From contig BROI01000015.1 of the NCBI GenBank assembly GCA_027923505.1, positions 124,001 through 188,000 of the forward strand: 64,000 nt of DNA, read 5' to 3'. The translations under genes and the position numbers were made by a program. Source of the DNA: Mayamaea pseudoterrestris (Eukaryota > Bacillariophyta > Bacillariophyceae > Sellaphorales > Sellaphoraceae). This document shows, one piece after another, positions 28,960 through 39,012 of the stretch (its first letter is position 1; each line of letters begins with the position of its first letter). Under the pieces are notes generated by a model. The model had not been told where the DNA came from, searched no databases, and was given only the letters and a program-made list of their open reading frames with translations.

Positions 28960-29851
28960 CTAGTGAGTACTTTGACCACCTGCCAAGGCGGAGTTGATGC
29001 CGCCACCTAAACGGAATGCCTCGGCTGTTGCATCGACACACTCTAATCGCTCATCTGGCGACCAGCTCGCCGCCATTTCCTCTATGCTCTGCTTGACTCG
29101 AGCTTTGATGGCGTTCAAATCTTCTTTCCACTATAAAAAGTATCATAGATGGACATTATAAAAGATTGAGTGCAAGTTTTCGAGCAAAAGATTTCCAACA
29201 CTCGAGTATGACTGCTGCGCGTACCTTGTAGAATTCTAGTGTCTTTTTGTTCAACAAAAGCGAGCTCATTTGCTTGCCGATCATGCGTCCTCCAGCCGTA
29301 TGAGCAAAGTAGAAGTTGTAGAAGTGACACATGAATTCTGGAATGGATTGGATGCTTCGTAGCTTGGTTGCATATTCGACTCCGGACGGTCTGACGGAAG
29401 GTCGTTCCAATCCATATTCTTGTATCATGAATGCAAAATCCGTATCCAACGCTGTCGTTCTTTCCAAGCCAGTGTTTCGATATGCTTTTAACTCATCTTT
29501 ATCGTTGACAATCTCTTCCATTGCTTCATAAACATGCTTAGAATCCACAAGGAATTGTAGGTAATCACTGCGAGTTGTCACGTACGGATCTTTCTTCGGC
29601 GTTTCCGCTGCCTCTCCTTCCTTGGGTGCCTGAGATCTCGTGTGGAGTCGCATAGCCGCTCCTCTAAGCTCTGTCTCAATGAACGATCCTGCCACCGTCT
29701 TGGTGGATAAGGAAAGGTGGGTTGATGATTTCGGCAAAATTGTTCGCGGAAGCACAGAAATCGTGAAGCTTTCCACGACGGCAGAATTAAAGGCAAATGC
29801 TGCCAAGCCCAGTATCCTGGGCGCATTGTGTACTCTCATCGTGTTTGGCAC
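28960..29851 (-). CDS. HO1: Plastid heme oxygenase (two exons)
   Basis: Exon 1 is 29851-29225 and exon 2 is 29130-28960; the 94-nt intron (GTACGC...TTATAG) keeps phase 0, giving 265 residues. The N-terminus is a hydrophobic signal segment ending VESFTIS, then a Ser/Thr/Lys-rich transit region, fitting complex-plastid import. The core shows plant-type heme oxygenase features: AMRLHTRSQ with proximal His70, DYLQFLVDSKHVYEAMEEIV, YRNTGLERTTALDTD, and FYFAHTAGGRMIGKQ, the distal-helix Gly motif. It opens heme to biliverdin with ferredoxin electrons, feeding bilin and phytochrome chromophore synthesis. Exon 2 completes the C-terminal helix expected of the family. Confidence 0.92.
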
Positions 29852-30187
29852 CCAGTGGAGGTTCTCTTAACTAGTAACGTATGTTTCCGTTCGGTCTGCC
29901 GAGCCCTTGATCATCGCGTCAGTCGCGTCTCGTCGCTACGGATCGATTCAACATGGTCGGATAGGTGCCTAGCAGGTGACCTGGCTCGGAGCCAGTCCAT
30001 TGACAAGATTAGGCTGGAGAAAAAATGATGTTGTATAATGTATAATAGCTGAAATTTTGCTATCATACCTCCGAGGCATGTGATTTATGTACTACATCTA
30101 CAGATTTTGAGTACACACCATGAATTAAAAGTGCACCTCCGTCTTTCCGAGTCGATTTAAACAGTTTGACCGAACAACCGGTTGAAG
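29852..30187. other. Intergenic region, upstream of heme oxygenase and downstream of CLU
   Basis: About 340 bases hold the heme oxygenase promoter and, nearer 30188, the CLU 3' end. AT-rich stretches such as TGTATAATGTATAATAG occur near 30035. No coding frame or RNA gene is supported. Confidence 0.4.
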
Positions 30188-33100
30188 CTATTTGTTCTTG
30201 CCTTTCTTCTTCTTGCTTGCCTTGCCCTTTTTTGAAGACGAAGCTGCCTCGGCTGCCAAAAGGTCAGCCGCAATTGCTTCCGCCTTTGCTTCTTCTTCTA
30301 CCAACTTGATCGCATGTAAGCTGCGGCTGCCTCGTTCGGCAGCAGACTTGGCATAGCTCGTCAACTCGGCTTTACTTTCTTTTGTCCAGGTGTGTTTATT
30401 GCCAAGAAACGCGCCGAGAAAGTCATACGCTTTCGTTTCCCACTTCACGGCATCCTCGTAGTTTCCAGCCTGCGCGAGTGCCTTTGCAAACTGCTTTGCG
30501 GTAACGCCCTCGTTAAATCGATCAGAGGAGTCACGTTTCAATGCTTCTTCGTAACACCTTAATGCAGAATTTAGATACTGACCGTCGTATTCAGGGATTG
30601 AATATATACCTCCTAGTTTAGAAAGCGAACTGAAGCATTCGAAATGATTGGCACCCGCCATTGTCTCGTGTAGATACATAGCGGCTCGCAGATGCTTGAC
30701 CGCTCGATCCAAATTTCTTGCGCTGTAATGCACATGAAAGAGATTCAAGTGCGAAGCCACCACGTTAACGCTATCAAACCCTCCTGTTTGGATAGTTAAG
30801 CTTAGCGCTTTGTCCCCATGTGCAATAGCCAGCGGCAAATCACCAGCTTCGTGAAAAATAGTTGCCATGAGCTCTACCGCTTCTACTACGCCAGGATGAT
30901 TGGGAGTTTCAGTCACTCGCTGAAACAACGTGCAAGCCTCTTGAGCAAGTTCTAAGCCTCTACTTAGCTCGCGAGCGCCCGTCTGAGCGTGTGCGCGCTC
31001 TAATGCAGCGCGCGCATCCTGAAGTGATATTTGAAGGGGTGGAAGCGTAACCGGCCACGCAGAACATGGGGAGAATCCCTCGTTGAATGCTGCCGTGTGT
31101 TTCACCAAGGGGATAATGTCTACAACGTCAACAGGGGATATCGGGTATGACCTGGCCAATTGTCCGCCGTGCGTATCTCCTCCGCTACACAAGCACTTGG
31201 CACCTAGGTCGTAATTCCTGGTAATCAATCGAACGCCCGTTCGCTGGCATACTCGACGCAGCAGCGCCGTGTACCGAGCCCTTCTGGATCGGTTTCCAGA
31301 ATTGTAGAGGGTGAGGGTGTACCTAAAGCGTCGGGCCACCTCAACTTCAATATCCGCCCATACCTCACTACGAGTGCGAACAGGTATTAGCATTGCATCA
31401 CCTCCACCGCCAAGTCCACTTATTGTTAATGATGCAAAATCGTCATCATCAGGCTCTTCAGACTGACGCTTGCTAAGGCGCGCTTCAGTCTGAGCAGCAG
31501 ACTCTTCGGCCTCAGATACTAACGCACTCAGGAACGATGCAATTGTTTGAGCAGGCTGCGCAATAGCGACATTGCCGCACTCTTGCAAATACCCATCAAG
31601 CACATGCTTGGCAGCTCGGGCGACCATTTCACATTCAAGAAGTTCCAGCCAATATTTTGATAAAGTTTTCCTTGGCATTCCCGACATTACTTTTCTATCC
31701 TGTATTGCTGCAGTCACCTTCGAATCCTGGGTCTCTTGTTCGAGCGACATAACGGCCAACTGGCCAAGGTATCTACAGTTAACCCCATTGCGGTGCAAGA
31801 ACTCAGTCAGCGTTTTGCCATCCGCGGGTAGCTGCACTGATCCCTCAATAACAGTTTGAATTATCTTCGGCAATACCTCGCCCCAAAGAAAATTTGCGGC
31901 GTCTCGAGCCCTTTCCTCGTCAGCCGCGATCAACTCAGCCGCGTGTTGATCGGTTCCTTTGAATGATTTGACTGCAGGAAGGAAGACATTGACGTTGAAC
32001 CGTATACTTTGGATGTATGCCACATCGTCTTCCGTTAAAACAAACTCGTGCTTTCCATTTTCCGTGAGGTCCTTTCCGTCAGCAGAACCGTTCGACGCGC
32101 CGTCGGTCACCGCCTCCGCAGCATCACTCTCCAAGAGATTTCCAGCAAGTTGCAAACTCTTCGCATCAATCTCCTTCGCATGACGCTCGCGTAAATACTT
32201 AGATATCAGCATTTGCGAGTAACGATGTACAAGCTCTGGTCGGAGAACACACAAAGCCCACTCGTCGTCCTCGAGGGATGCAGGGATGAGCCGAGATACC
32301 TTGCCGTTTCCCGTTCTTGTGTTCTCAAATTTTCCAGTTCCTCCCACTGACTTTGGTAACCAATTCGCATCCCTCGGCGTAAAGCGACCTATGTCAAGCA
32401 CGTAATGGCGCTGGTCGCTTCCCATGATGCCTTTCGCTTCGAGCGGTAAACAAGTAGGCATTGTTTCATTTGGTTCTAATACTTCCTTCTCCGGTGTCGG
32501 CAAAAAAATTCCTGGCACAAGAGGTGGCATGTCTCTCTTTGCTGCTTCAATTTCCGATAAACGGCTTTCAGTCAACGGCTCTCGAAACACAGGCCGCGAG
32601 GACAACATCATTGGTCCCGCTATTTTCTCCTCCAAGACGCTTTGTAGATCATCGCTTCGTCTCAAAGGAAATGTTGACTCAACTGCGCCAAGTATGAGCG
32701 TATGAGATTTATCGCCGACAAGAATGCCCGGAAGTACGCTCTGGCAAACGTAGCGCATGCCAAAATAATCAATTAGAACAGTGGCGAGTGTTGAAATACC
32801 GGTGCTCTCTAGTCGGTACAAGGCCTGATTGCACTGAATATCTCGATTCGCCTGCTTACGAGCTGCTTTGTCGCCTGTATGCAGCTTGAAAGTATCGGGT
32901 CCAGCATCGACAGCACGCGAAAAGAATATGTTGTTGTGAAGGTAAACCTGGGTTCGCATGCTTTCGTTCGGATTCATCGGGGCAATCTGGCCATCTGCAA
33001 TCGCCTTAACTCCCAACACAGAAGCCTCGCCAAATTCCGCCATGAGTTTGTACAACAGCCGGGCACGCTCAATGCGCTCGATTTGTGTTGAAGTAGGCAT

Positions 33101-34621
33101 TTCCCTCGCCAGCTGAAATTCCTCGTTCCAGTCTCGACTGCCGCCACTACGAAGGTCGATGCCAAACGACTTCATTAGGTCTTCCTCCATCCTAGCCACT
33201 TGATACGGATGCAAGTGATTCAGAGACCAGAATGCCGTTTCTTCGGACGAATTTATACGCGGCACAGGAACCAACCACGATGGAGATTGGACAGTAGCAT
33301 CGAACGATTGAATCGCGGAGGCTGCCGCCGCTGAAGTCGACAAACCTCCAAAATCACCACGCACGGCGACGCGGAAGAGCGATAGGTGAGGCCGAGCAAG
33401 GTTAAGATCTCGATTTAGCTCCGCCCTCTCCTTTGACGCGATCAAAGCCTTTTCCCAGGCTCTGCTGAATATCGTCGACGCTTGCAAGAGACAGTCCAGC
33501 AAAGCATGAGAATAGCACGGATTCGAATTAGGGGACGGATCAAAATAATATTTGCCATTCTCTGTCGTCGACTGATTAATATAAAAGCCATTTACTGTCG
33601 CCGTGATGTGGAGGACGGGCGTATCGGGCATGGCAAATTCATAGTATGCAAGATCGCCAATCCATTTTCGCGAAGCAGGCGGCGGATGGAAACCACTATG
33701 GCGAATTTGACACTTAACCAAGCACTGTTCGTCGAGCTGGTTCCAACGAGGGATCTTTTCACGCAGATCCTGTTCCTCTGATATCACAGGAGAATCGTCT
33801 GTCGTAGCAGAGACGTTCTTTCCCTTCTTTTTCTTTTTTAAAGCCTTGGAAGTAGCGGCTGTATCAGATTTGTCATGGTACAACTTCCGATCCTCACCAC
33901 AAACAAGATAATAATAGTCTTTCAGATTGTCGCTTTTCCATTCCAGAAAGTCGGGTAGGGCTGGCAGGGGTTTCTTCGGCTGTTCCTTTCCATCGGACAA
34001 AGGTTCGTCCTTTTCCGTCTCGACAACGGGTTCGTTTTTCGGTAACTCATCGCTACTAACGAGCTCAACGATACAAGGAGCACTCCCTTGCAACAACGAT
34101 CGCAATCTCAACACGTGTTCAAACACTGTTGCTGCATCGTACCTCAGCAGCACAATGCCAAAGGCAATGCCGTCCCGAAGAACACCAGCCGACGAAACGT
34201 CGCCATACTCATCCAACGCTAGTGTCTGATTGATCGAATTTGTTTTATCCTTCTCATATGCCTTGATTCCTGCTGGCAAAGAAATGACAGCATCCTTGCC
34301 CGTGTAGGGGGAAATGAGTTCGGCCTTCCAGGGAATCGTATCGCTTGGAGCATCGCGCTCCAGCTCAAAGCGGTAGTTTGTTATGTGAGCAAGGCCAACC
34401 ACTTCAGCTAGCGCAGCCTTAACAGCATGAACTAGCTCATCAGCTCGAACAGGGGGAAGCGCAAGCACAGGCACCGCAGTTGTTGGCTTGGTTTGTTGCC
34501 GAGGAGGCAGAATCATGAGGCCTTTCACAGCGGACGCGTCTTCCGCCAATTCCACCTCGCCGTTTGTCTCCTCATTGGCCATTGGCGTGTTAACGGGCTG
34601 CTCATCTCCGGCTTCGGACAT
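30188..34621 (-). CDS. CLUH: Clustered mitochondria protein homolog (CLU/CLUH)
   Basis: This is the largest gene in the window, a single exon of 1477 residues from MSEAGDEQPV at 34621 (context GTAACCATG). In order there are an N-terminal ubiquitin-like region and a CLU-N segment. A GSKF-like repeat contains KCQIRHSGFHPPPASRKWIGDL. The central CLU domain includes GIDLRSGGSRDWNEEFQLARE, IADGQIAPMNPNE and GSDQRHYVLDIGRFTPRDANW. An eIF3-p135-like domain follows, then TPR repeats (about 1240-1400) and a Lys-rich tail. CLU proteins bind mRNAs of nuclear-encoded mitochondrial proteins and keep mitochondria dispersed. All parts look intact. Confidence 0.93.
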   Translation of the reverse strand: MSEAGDEQPVNTPMANEETNGEVELAEDASAVKGLMILPPRQQTKPTTAVPVLALPPVRADELVHAVKAALAEVVGLAHITNYRFELERDAPSDTIPWKAELISPYTGKDAVISLPAGIKAYEKDKTNSINQTLALDEYGDVSSAGVLRDGIAFGIVLLRYDAATVFEHVLRLRSLLQGSAPCIVELVSSDELPKNEPVVETEKDEPLSDGKEQPKKPLPALPDFLEWKSDNLKDYYYLVCGEDRKLYHDKSDTAATSKALKKKKKGKNVSATTDDSPVISEEQDLREKIPRWNQLDEQCLVKCQIRHSGFHPPPASRKWIGDLAYYEFAMPDTPVLHITATVNGFYINQSTTENGKYYFDPSPNSNPCYSHALLDCLLQASTIFSRAWEKALIASKERAELNRDLNLARPHLSLFRVAVRGDFGGLSTSAAAASAIQSFDATVQSPSWLVPVPRINSSEETAFWSLNHLHPYQVARMEEDLMKSFGIDLRSGGSRDWNEEFQLAREMPTSTQIERIERARLLYKLMAEFGEASVLGVKAIADGQIAPMNPNESMRTQVYLHNNIFFSRAVDAGPDTFKLHTGDKAARKQANRDIQCNQALYRLESTGISTLATVLIDYFGMRYVCQSVLPGILVGDKSHTLILGAVESTFPLRRSDDLQSVLEEKIAGPMMLSSRPVFREPLTESRLSEIEAAKRDMPPLVPGIFLPTPEKEVLEPNETMPTCLPLEAKGIMGSDQRHYVLDIGRFTPRDANWLPKSVGGTGKFENTRTGNGKVSRLIPASLEDDEWALCVLRPELVHRYSQMLISKYLRERHAKEIDAKSLQLAGNLLESDAAEAVTDGASNGSADGKDLTENGKHEFVLTEDDVAYIQSIRFNVNVFLPAVKSFKGTDQHAAELIAADEERARDAANFLWGEVLPKIIQTVIEGSVQLPADGKTLTEFLHRNGVNCRYLGQLAVMSLEQETQDSKVTAAIQDRKVMSGMPRKTLSKYWLELLECEMVARAAKHVLDGYLQECGNVAIAQPAQTIASFLSALVSEAEESAAQTEARLSKRQSEEPDDDDFASLTISGLGGGGDAMLIPVRTRSEVWADIEVEVARRFRYTLTLYNSGNRSRRARYTALLRRVCQRTGVRLITRNYDLGAKCLCSGGDTHGGQLARSYPISPVDVVDIIPLVKHTAAFNEGFSPCSAWPVTLPPLQISLQDARAALERAHAQTGARELSRGLELAQEACTLFQRVTETPNHPGVVEAVELMATIFHEAGDLPLAIAHGDKALSLTIQTGGFDSVNVVASHLNLFHVHYSARNLDRAVKHLRAAMYLHETMAGANHFECFSSLSKLGGIYSIPEYDGQYLNSALRCYEEALKRDSSDRFNEGVTAKQFAKALAQAGNYEDAVKWETKAYDFLGAFLGNKHTWTKESKAELTSYAKSAAERGSRSLHAIKLVEEEAKAEAIAADLLAAEAASSSKKGKASKKKKGKNK

Positions 34622-34899
34622 GGTTACAATTATGCTTGTTGGCAGTGGCGGAATAAGTGGTTCTTGCTCTGTGATGGTAATGTACACTTTCGAAGGATCC
34701 AAAAAGTGGTTGGAACGAATTGTGTGAGTGAGAACGAATCGAATGGCGGGTGACGGCCAGGCGGATCGACTTGCGCATGAATGAATTGATGATGCAGTCA
34801 CGTATGACGAGAAGATACCTTTCCGCCAAACCGTTTCCGCATTTTTTCGACAACGACGATGGACTTTGCTATCATCAGCTTGCGATTACAGAGAGCACT

Positions 34900-35950
34900 A
34901 TGATTCGAACAGTGGCAGCAATTGCGATAAGCTTGGCCGGAATTCTTGTCCTGCCTGTCCAAGCTGAAGTGGTATGTGTTTTCACTTGCTTACGTTCGTG
35001 TTCAGCGAAAGTAGTGCAGGCACCTTTGCTCTTGCTCGCACCTCATCGTGATCGTCCTCTGACCCACCTTAATTGCATCAAAACAGATCATGGAAGCGAG
35101 TGCTGTTATGGAAATGAGCTGGTCAGCATCACCTGTAAAAGATCTATCTACAGAAGAAGTTTACCAATTCAGTCGCGAAATGGCTCAGTTTTTATTGAAG
35201 AGCCTCTCCCAAGACGAGCAAGCAGCTTCGCTAGGTCCTGATAATTTCCCCTTTAAGGTGGATGTAGACATTCGCGAGCAGATTCAGAGCAATACTGAAC
35301 TTCGCCAGACAGTCGAAGCAGTGGTAACATGTCTTTACACTTCAGAAGGCATGCAGGTCGACCTGGACACCGTTTTGATGCGTTACGCCGATCCTTCTCA
35401 ACTTCCATATAGCGACGCAGAGCTTTCCTTCCGACCCTACAAGGAGGCCTACGTGCTCACAAGCTCAGCACAAGGGCCTACAAAAGCGGATCTTGGTTTA
35501 ATAGTTGCGACATGCTTCTTGACGGTCATGCTTGTGGTTGTTTCAGCCGTGCTTCTGCACGTAACCGGCGGATGGGACATTTGTCACCAAAAGCTCTCCA
35601 ACTGCTGTTTCGAGGAAGTTGACGATGACTACCCAATCGACAACAAGGGAACTTTTCAAGTCGAAGATGCATACGACGAAAACGACAATGCCAGCATTGA
35701 AACTGGAATTATTACAGCAACTGGATCTGGCGTACTCGGTGCACAAGTACATTTGAATCATTCAAGCACTGGCCTTGGCGTTCAAACTCCCGCTCGATCC
35801 ATGACGGAAGATGAAACAGCGACTCCTATGTCGACAAGTCAGCCGTTGGGCATTATGAGCATGCGAAAGATGCACCCAGACTCGCCAGACGACAAGGGTG
35901 GGCTCACCAATATGATCATGAACAGAATCATGCCCTACTCGAACAAGTAA
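34900..35950 (+). CDS. Type I single-pass membrane protein of unknown function (two exons)
   Basis: Exon 1 is 34900-34971 and exon 2 is 35087-35950; the 115-nt intron starts GTATGT and ends AAACAG, giving 311 residues. Exon 1 encodes almost exactly a signal peptide (MIRTVAAIAISLAGILVLPVQAEV). The ectodomain of about 140 residues is followed by one TM helix (LGLIVATCFLTVMLVVVSAVLL). The acidic, Ser/Thr-rich cytosolic tail carries clusters such as DVDDDYPIDN-like acid runs. No family is recognised. Topology suggests a cell-surface or endomembrane receptor-like or adhesion protein. It is divergent from CLU. Confidence 0.65.
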
Positions 35951-36027
35951 CCATAGCACATATCTTTATACACGCCTATCAAAACTTTTATGGAATAAAC
36001 TGATAGTTACATTATCGGGTCCTGTTA

Positions 36028-38586
36028 CTACCCATGCATGTGCGTATCGGTTTCAGATGGTGGACTGGATCGGCCGCCCTTCATCTCCGACTTTGTCCAT
36101 TCAGGAGCTTCTCCAGGTACATTAGCGGAAATCGCACCGAAAAATTCCTCCGCTGCACGACCGTCTCGTAGCATAAGTAGAGATGCCAATCTGGCAATGA
36201 CAAGTTTCATTCCAAAGACAATCCGTTCGCATTCGTCAGGTGTTTGTGCCTCGAACACTAGAGTATCAGATTGTGTCTCAATAAGAAATGATCTCCGAGC
36301 CACCGCAAAAGGATGGCGTTGTCGATCGATAGTGTCAGCCGTGTGTATCCGGCATATATCCAGCAAGTCAAGCTTTTGCGGATCAGTTTGCTCTGTTCGT
36401 CGTTTAGTTGCTGATTGGCTCTCGTACTTCATCCAGGAAAGTTTTGGAAGAATGAATGTGCCGTCAATTAAGCATACACCTGACTCAATCCACATTTTTA
36501 CGCATGCAGGCGATCGGCTTGGTTCATTACTGCGCTGCGTTGGATGCCCAATGAGCGTCAGTCGCTCGTTCGTCATTTGCTGGACTATCTGAACAATTGT
36601 ATCTTCGTCCAGTTTGCGACTGACTCTCCTATTCGACCCTTTCACCTTCTCAAAACCTGGTCCACTCAGCGCACGGACTGGTAGTGCTGTATCTGTTCGA
36701 CGTCTGCGGTCAACGATCACTTGGCGCGGATCTTTGCGAGACTTCGGTCTTGTATCTTCTGGATCACTGTCGTAGAAGGCGACATCTTCTTCATCTTCTG
36801 GTTCTGCCTGAGCCGAAATCATCATCTTGCCAACAACATGCTTTAGCAGGGCAGAAGAGTGAAACTGATCGGCAACTTTCTTTTCAAGCGACTTGCTCTT
36901 GAGCATTCGGGCATCATCAAACGATTGCGTCGTTTGCAAAGAAACCCGTTCCTTGGAAGCTTTTAGCGCAGCAGCAAAGGTCATTTCTTGACGAAGGTTA
37001 CGCAACCGATCGCATTGTGCGTTCAAGACACTAGCTCGATTACGTATTCTACTTTGCGACGTGTTACTGCTGTATTCAGTTGCGCCTCCCTCCGTCCCTT
37101 GAGAGTTCCATACATCGGCCTCTGACAAGTAGGAGAGAACGGCAGAAGGTGCACCCAACGCTGATGCAATGTATTCCTCAATTAACAGACGCTGCTCTTC
37201 CGTGATTCCCGAAACGGTGCATATATTGGCCTCCGCTTGCTTTAAAACAAAAATTCCAGCGCAGCTATCAGCTATGTCCTTTAATGCCAAGGTGCATATG
37301 TCATCGGCGCACCATGCGCTGGCAATCTGTTTGGATCCTTTACATTCGCTCAAGATATCATCCGCATTTCCTGGTAAAGTAGGACATCCATTCAAATCAG
37401 TTTGAGACAAAGTTCGGCGACGCAATTCGTCAAGCCTTGGAGTTAAAACTGTCGAATCGTCCAGGTCCACAAGATCAATAATCAGGCTTGCCTCTGTGTC
37501 CCCAAATTGCCCATTGTGTAATCTCGTTGTACGACGCGGCGAGAACTGTCCTTCCTTCGCAAGATGTTCTTCCAAGGAAGGACTGCACACAATTGGCTGG
37601 TCCCTCGTGCCTACGTCAACATCATCTGTCACCTCATAACTTTCAATCTCCTCCTCGGTGCGACTTCTTCCTATGTCAGCATGTGCTTGTTCTAGAACGA
37701 TCATGAGGGTAGCAACAATAATTTCACGCTCAATGGGTGAGGCAGCTTCAAAGTCATAGTATGTGTGCCCCTTTTCGAGCCCAGAATCAAGGACGAGACT
37801 AAATGATTGGAGCTGGTTCCTCGGCCGTCGAGACTTGCGATCAATTTCGAGTCGGAGAATCCTGGCTATGGGAAGCTCTTGCCAAAAGTTAATCACATCC
37901 TCCATCTTATTTTCTTCTTCGTAACCACGAAGGCACAATCGATTCCGTCCAGAGTCGAGATACAGCAGAACTTCTTCGGATATCGTGCCCGAGTAACCGT
38001 AAAGTTTTACGCGAAAACCATCCTTGAGGCGCATCAAAAGGCCCTCTATCGAGCCCGACGCCGATCGCTTTATTTCATCATGCGCATGATATCGAACTTG
38101 TGAATCGCATGAAACATCTTGCAAGGCTCGGTCAGCCCCAATACCATTGCACAAGGGAATGAGAGTGACTGGACTTGGCGCTAGGTGCTGGTGCTGTCCT
38201 TTTCCTCCCTTCATTCGCAACTTCCTCGATGCAGCCGTACCAGTGGTTGACGCCGTAGTCGACGACACATTGCTAATTGATGACTGATATTTTGGTCGCT
38301 CGTGATTTGGCATCACTGACAGGTCTCGTCCTTGACAGACATCGTCGCGCTGCTCACTACGTTCAGCGTCGTACGCTAGTCGCTCCTCAATCACATCCAG
38401 TGGATACTTTCTTAATTCCGTCATGAGCGGCGCTTCTTCCGAAAGTACTGTATCAAGTCCTTCCTCCGAAAAGACTAGACCAAGATGAGGTCCTTCATCC
38501 TTCACGCAAGGTCCACATTGAAACGAAGCGTGTGCTGGCTTCGTATCTTGCACTTGTTGCTCGTAGTCGGCTCCACAAAAATTCAT
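36028..38586 (-). CDS. Large protein with two PH-like regions, function unknown
   Basis: An 852-residue single-exon product. Residues about 175-320 look like a pleckstrin-homology-type fold, with strands such as GFRVKLYGYSGTISEEVLLYLD and RNRLCLRGYEE and a closing helix ATLMIVLEQAHADIG. The last 200 residues look like a second such fold, including GVCLIDGTFILPKLSWMKYES, FAVARRSFLIETQSDTLVFEAQT and a helix ECERIVFGMKLVIARLASLLML. The middle is low-complexity and charged, with a DEEDVAFYDSDPED run. This suggests a membrane- or protein-docking scaffold. The PH assignment is from pattern only. Confidence 0.6.
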   Translation of the reverse strand: MNFCGADYEQQVQDTKPAHASFQCGPCVKDEGPHLGLVFSEEGLDTVLSEEAPLMTELRKYPLDVIEERLAYDAERSEQRDDVCQGRDLSVMPNHERPKYQSSISNVSSTTASTTGTAASRKLRMKGGKGQHQHLAPSPVTLIPLCNGIGADRALQDVSCDSQVRYHAHDEIKRSASGSIEGLLMRLKDGFRVKLYGYSGTISEEVLLYLDSGRNRLCLRGYEEENKMEDVINFWQELPIARILRLEIDRKSRRPRNQLQSFSLVLDSGLEKGHTYYDFEAASPIEREIIVATLMIVLEQAHADIGRSRTEEEIESYEVTDDVDVGTRDQPIVCSPSLEEHLAKEGQFSPRRTTRLHNGQFGDTEASLIIDLVDLDDSTVLTPRLDELRRRTLSQTDLNGCPTLPGNADDILSECKGSKQIASAWCADDICTLALKDIADSCAGIFVLKQAEANICTVSGITEEQRLLIEEYIASALGAPSAVLSYLSEADVWNSQGTEGGATEYSSNTSQSRIRNRASVLNAQCDRLRNLRQEMTFAAALKASKERVSLQTTQSFDDARMLKSKSLEKKVADQFHSSALLKHVVGKMMISAQAEPEDEEDVAFYDSDPEDTRPKSRKDPRQVIVDRRRRTDTALPVRALSGPGFEKVKGSNRRVSRKLDEDTIVQIVQQMTNERLTLIGHPTQRSNEPSRSPACVKMWIESGVCLIDGTFILPKLSWMKYESQSATKRRTEQTDPQKLDLLDICRIHTADTIDRQRHPFAVARRSFLIETQSDTLVFEAQTPDECERIVFGMKLVIARLASLLMLRDGRAAEEFFGAISANVPGEAPEWTKSEMKGGRSSPPSETDTHMHG

Positions 38587-39012
38587 GATGGTTCAGCAAT
38601 TGTGATAATAATTAGCTTTTCTCTAAAGCCTGCGCTTGGCACCGAAGCCGCTGTGCTGTACGTACTGTTACATGTAGTCGAGCGTCGGTGAAGGACAGCG
38701 AGCCTTGGGGGTTTCTCAACATCCACACAGAAAAGCTGGTTTCGAGCTTGGCGAATAAGATACGCGAAATTACCCGCCCGGCGCTTGTTGCACGGTTAAA
38801 TAGAGGTTCATCGCGTAAGTACCGGTACAAACACACAACTTTGGTGTGTGCTGACGCATCTACTATCGACCCCACAGTGATTCAACAAGTGCGCGACAAC
38901 CATGGGAGAACGACCAGATCCGGCCTTGCACCATCGAGTCTGAACCTAACCATGATCAGCTTGTTATTCAAAGCATAACGCATACGCGCACAGACATATA
39001 AGATACTGTCAA
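38587..39012. other. Divergent intergenic region containing TACCGGTA
   Basis: About 425 bases between outward-facing genes. Overlapping short frames on both strands look unlike proteins. The only distinctive element is the palindrome at 38820-38827. Confidence 0.4.
38820..38827. promoter_or_regulatory. TACCGGTA palindrome in divergent upstream region
   Basis: Lies within the 426-base region separating the PH-like gene from the GNAT-like gene. Followed by CAAACACAC. Function inferred from recurrence at other upstream regions. Confidence 0.35.

Noticed and set aside
34750-34899. Upstream extension of the type I membrane protein
   Set aside because: The Met at 34900 begins a perfect signal peptide; the upstream part would bury it.
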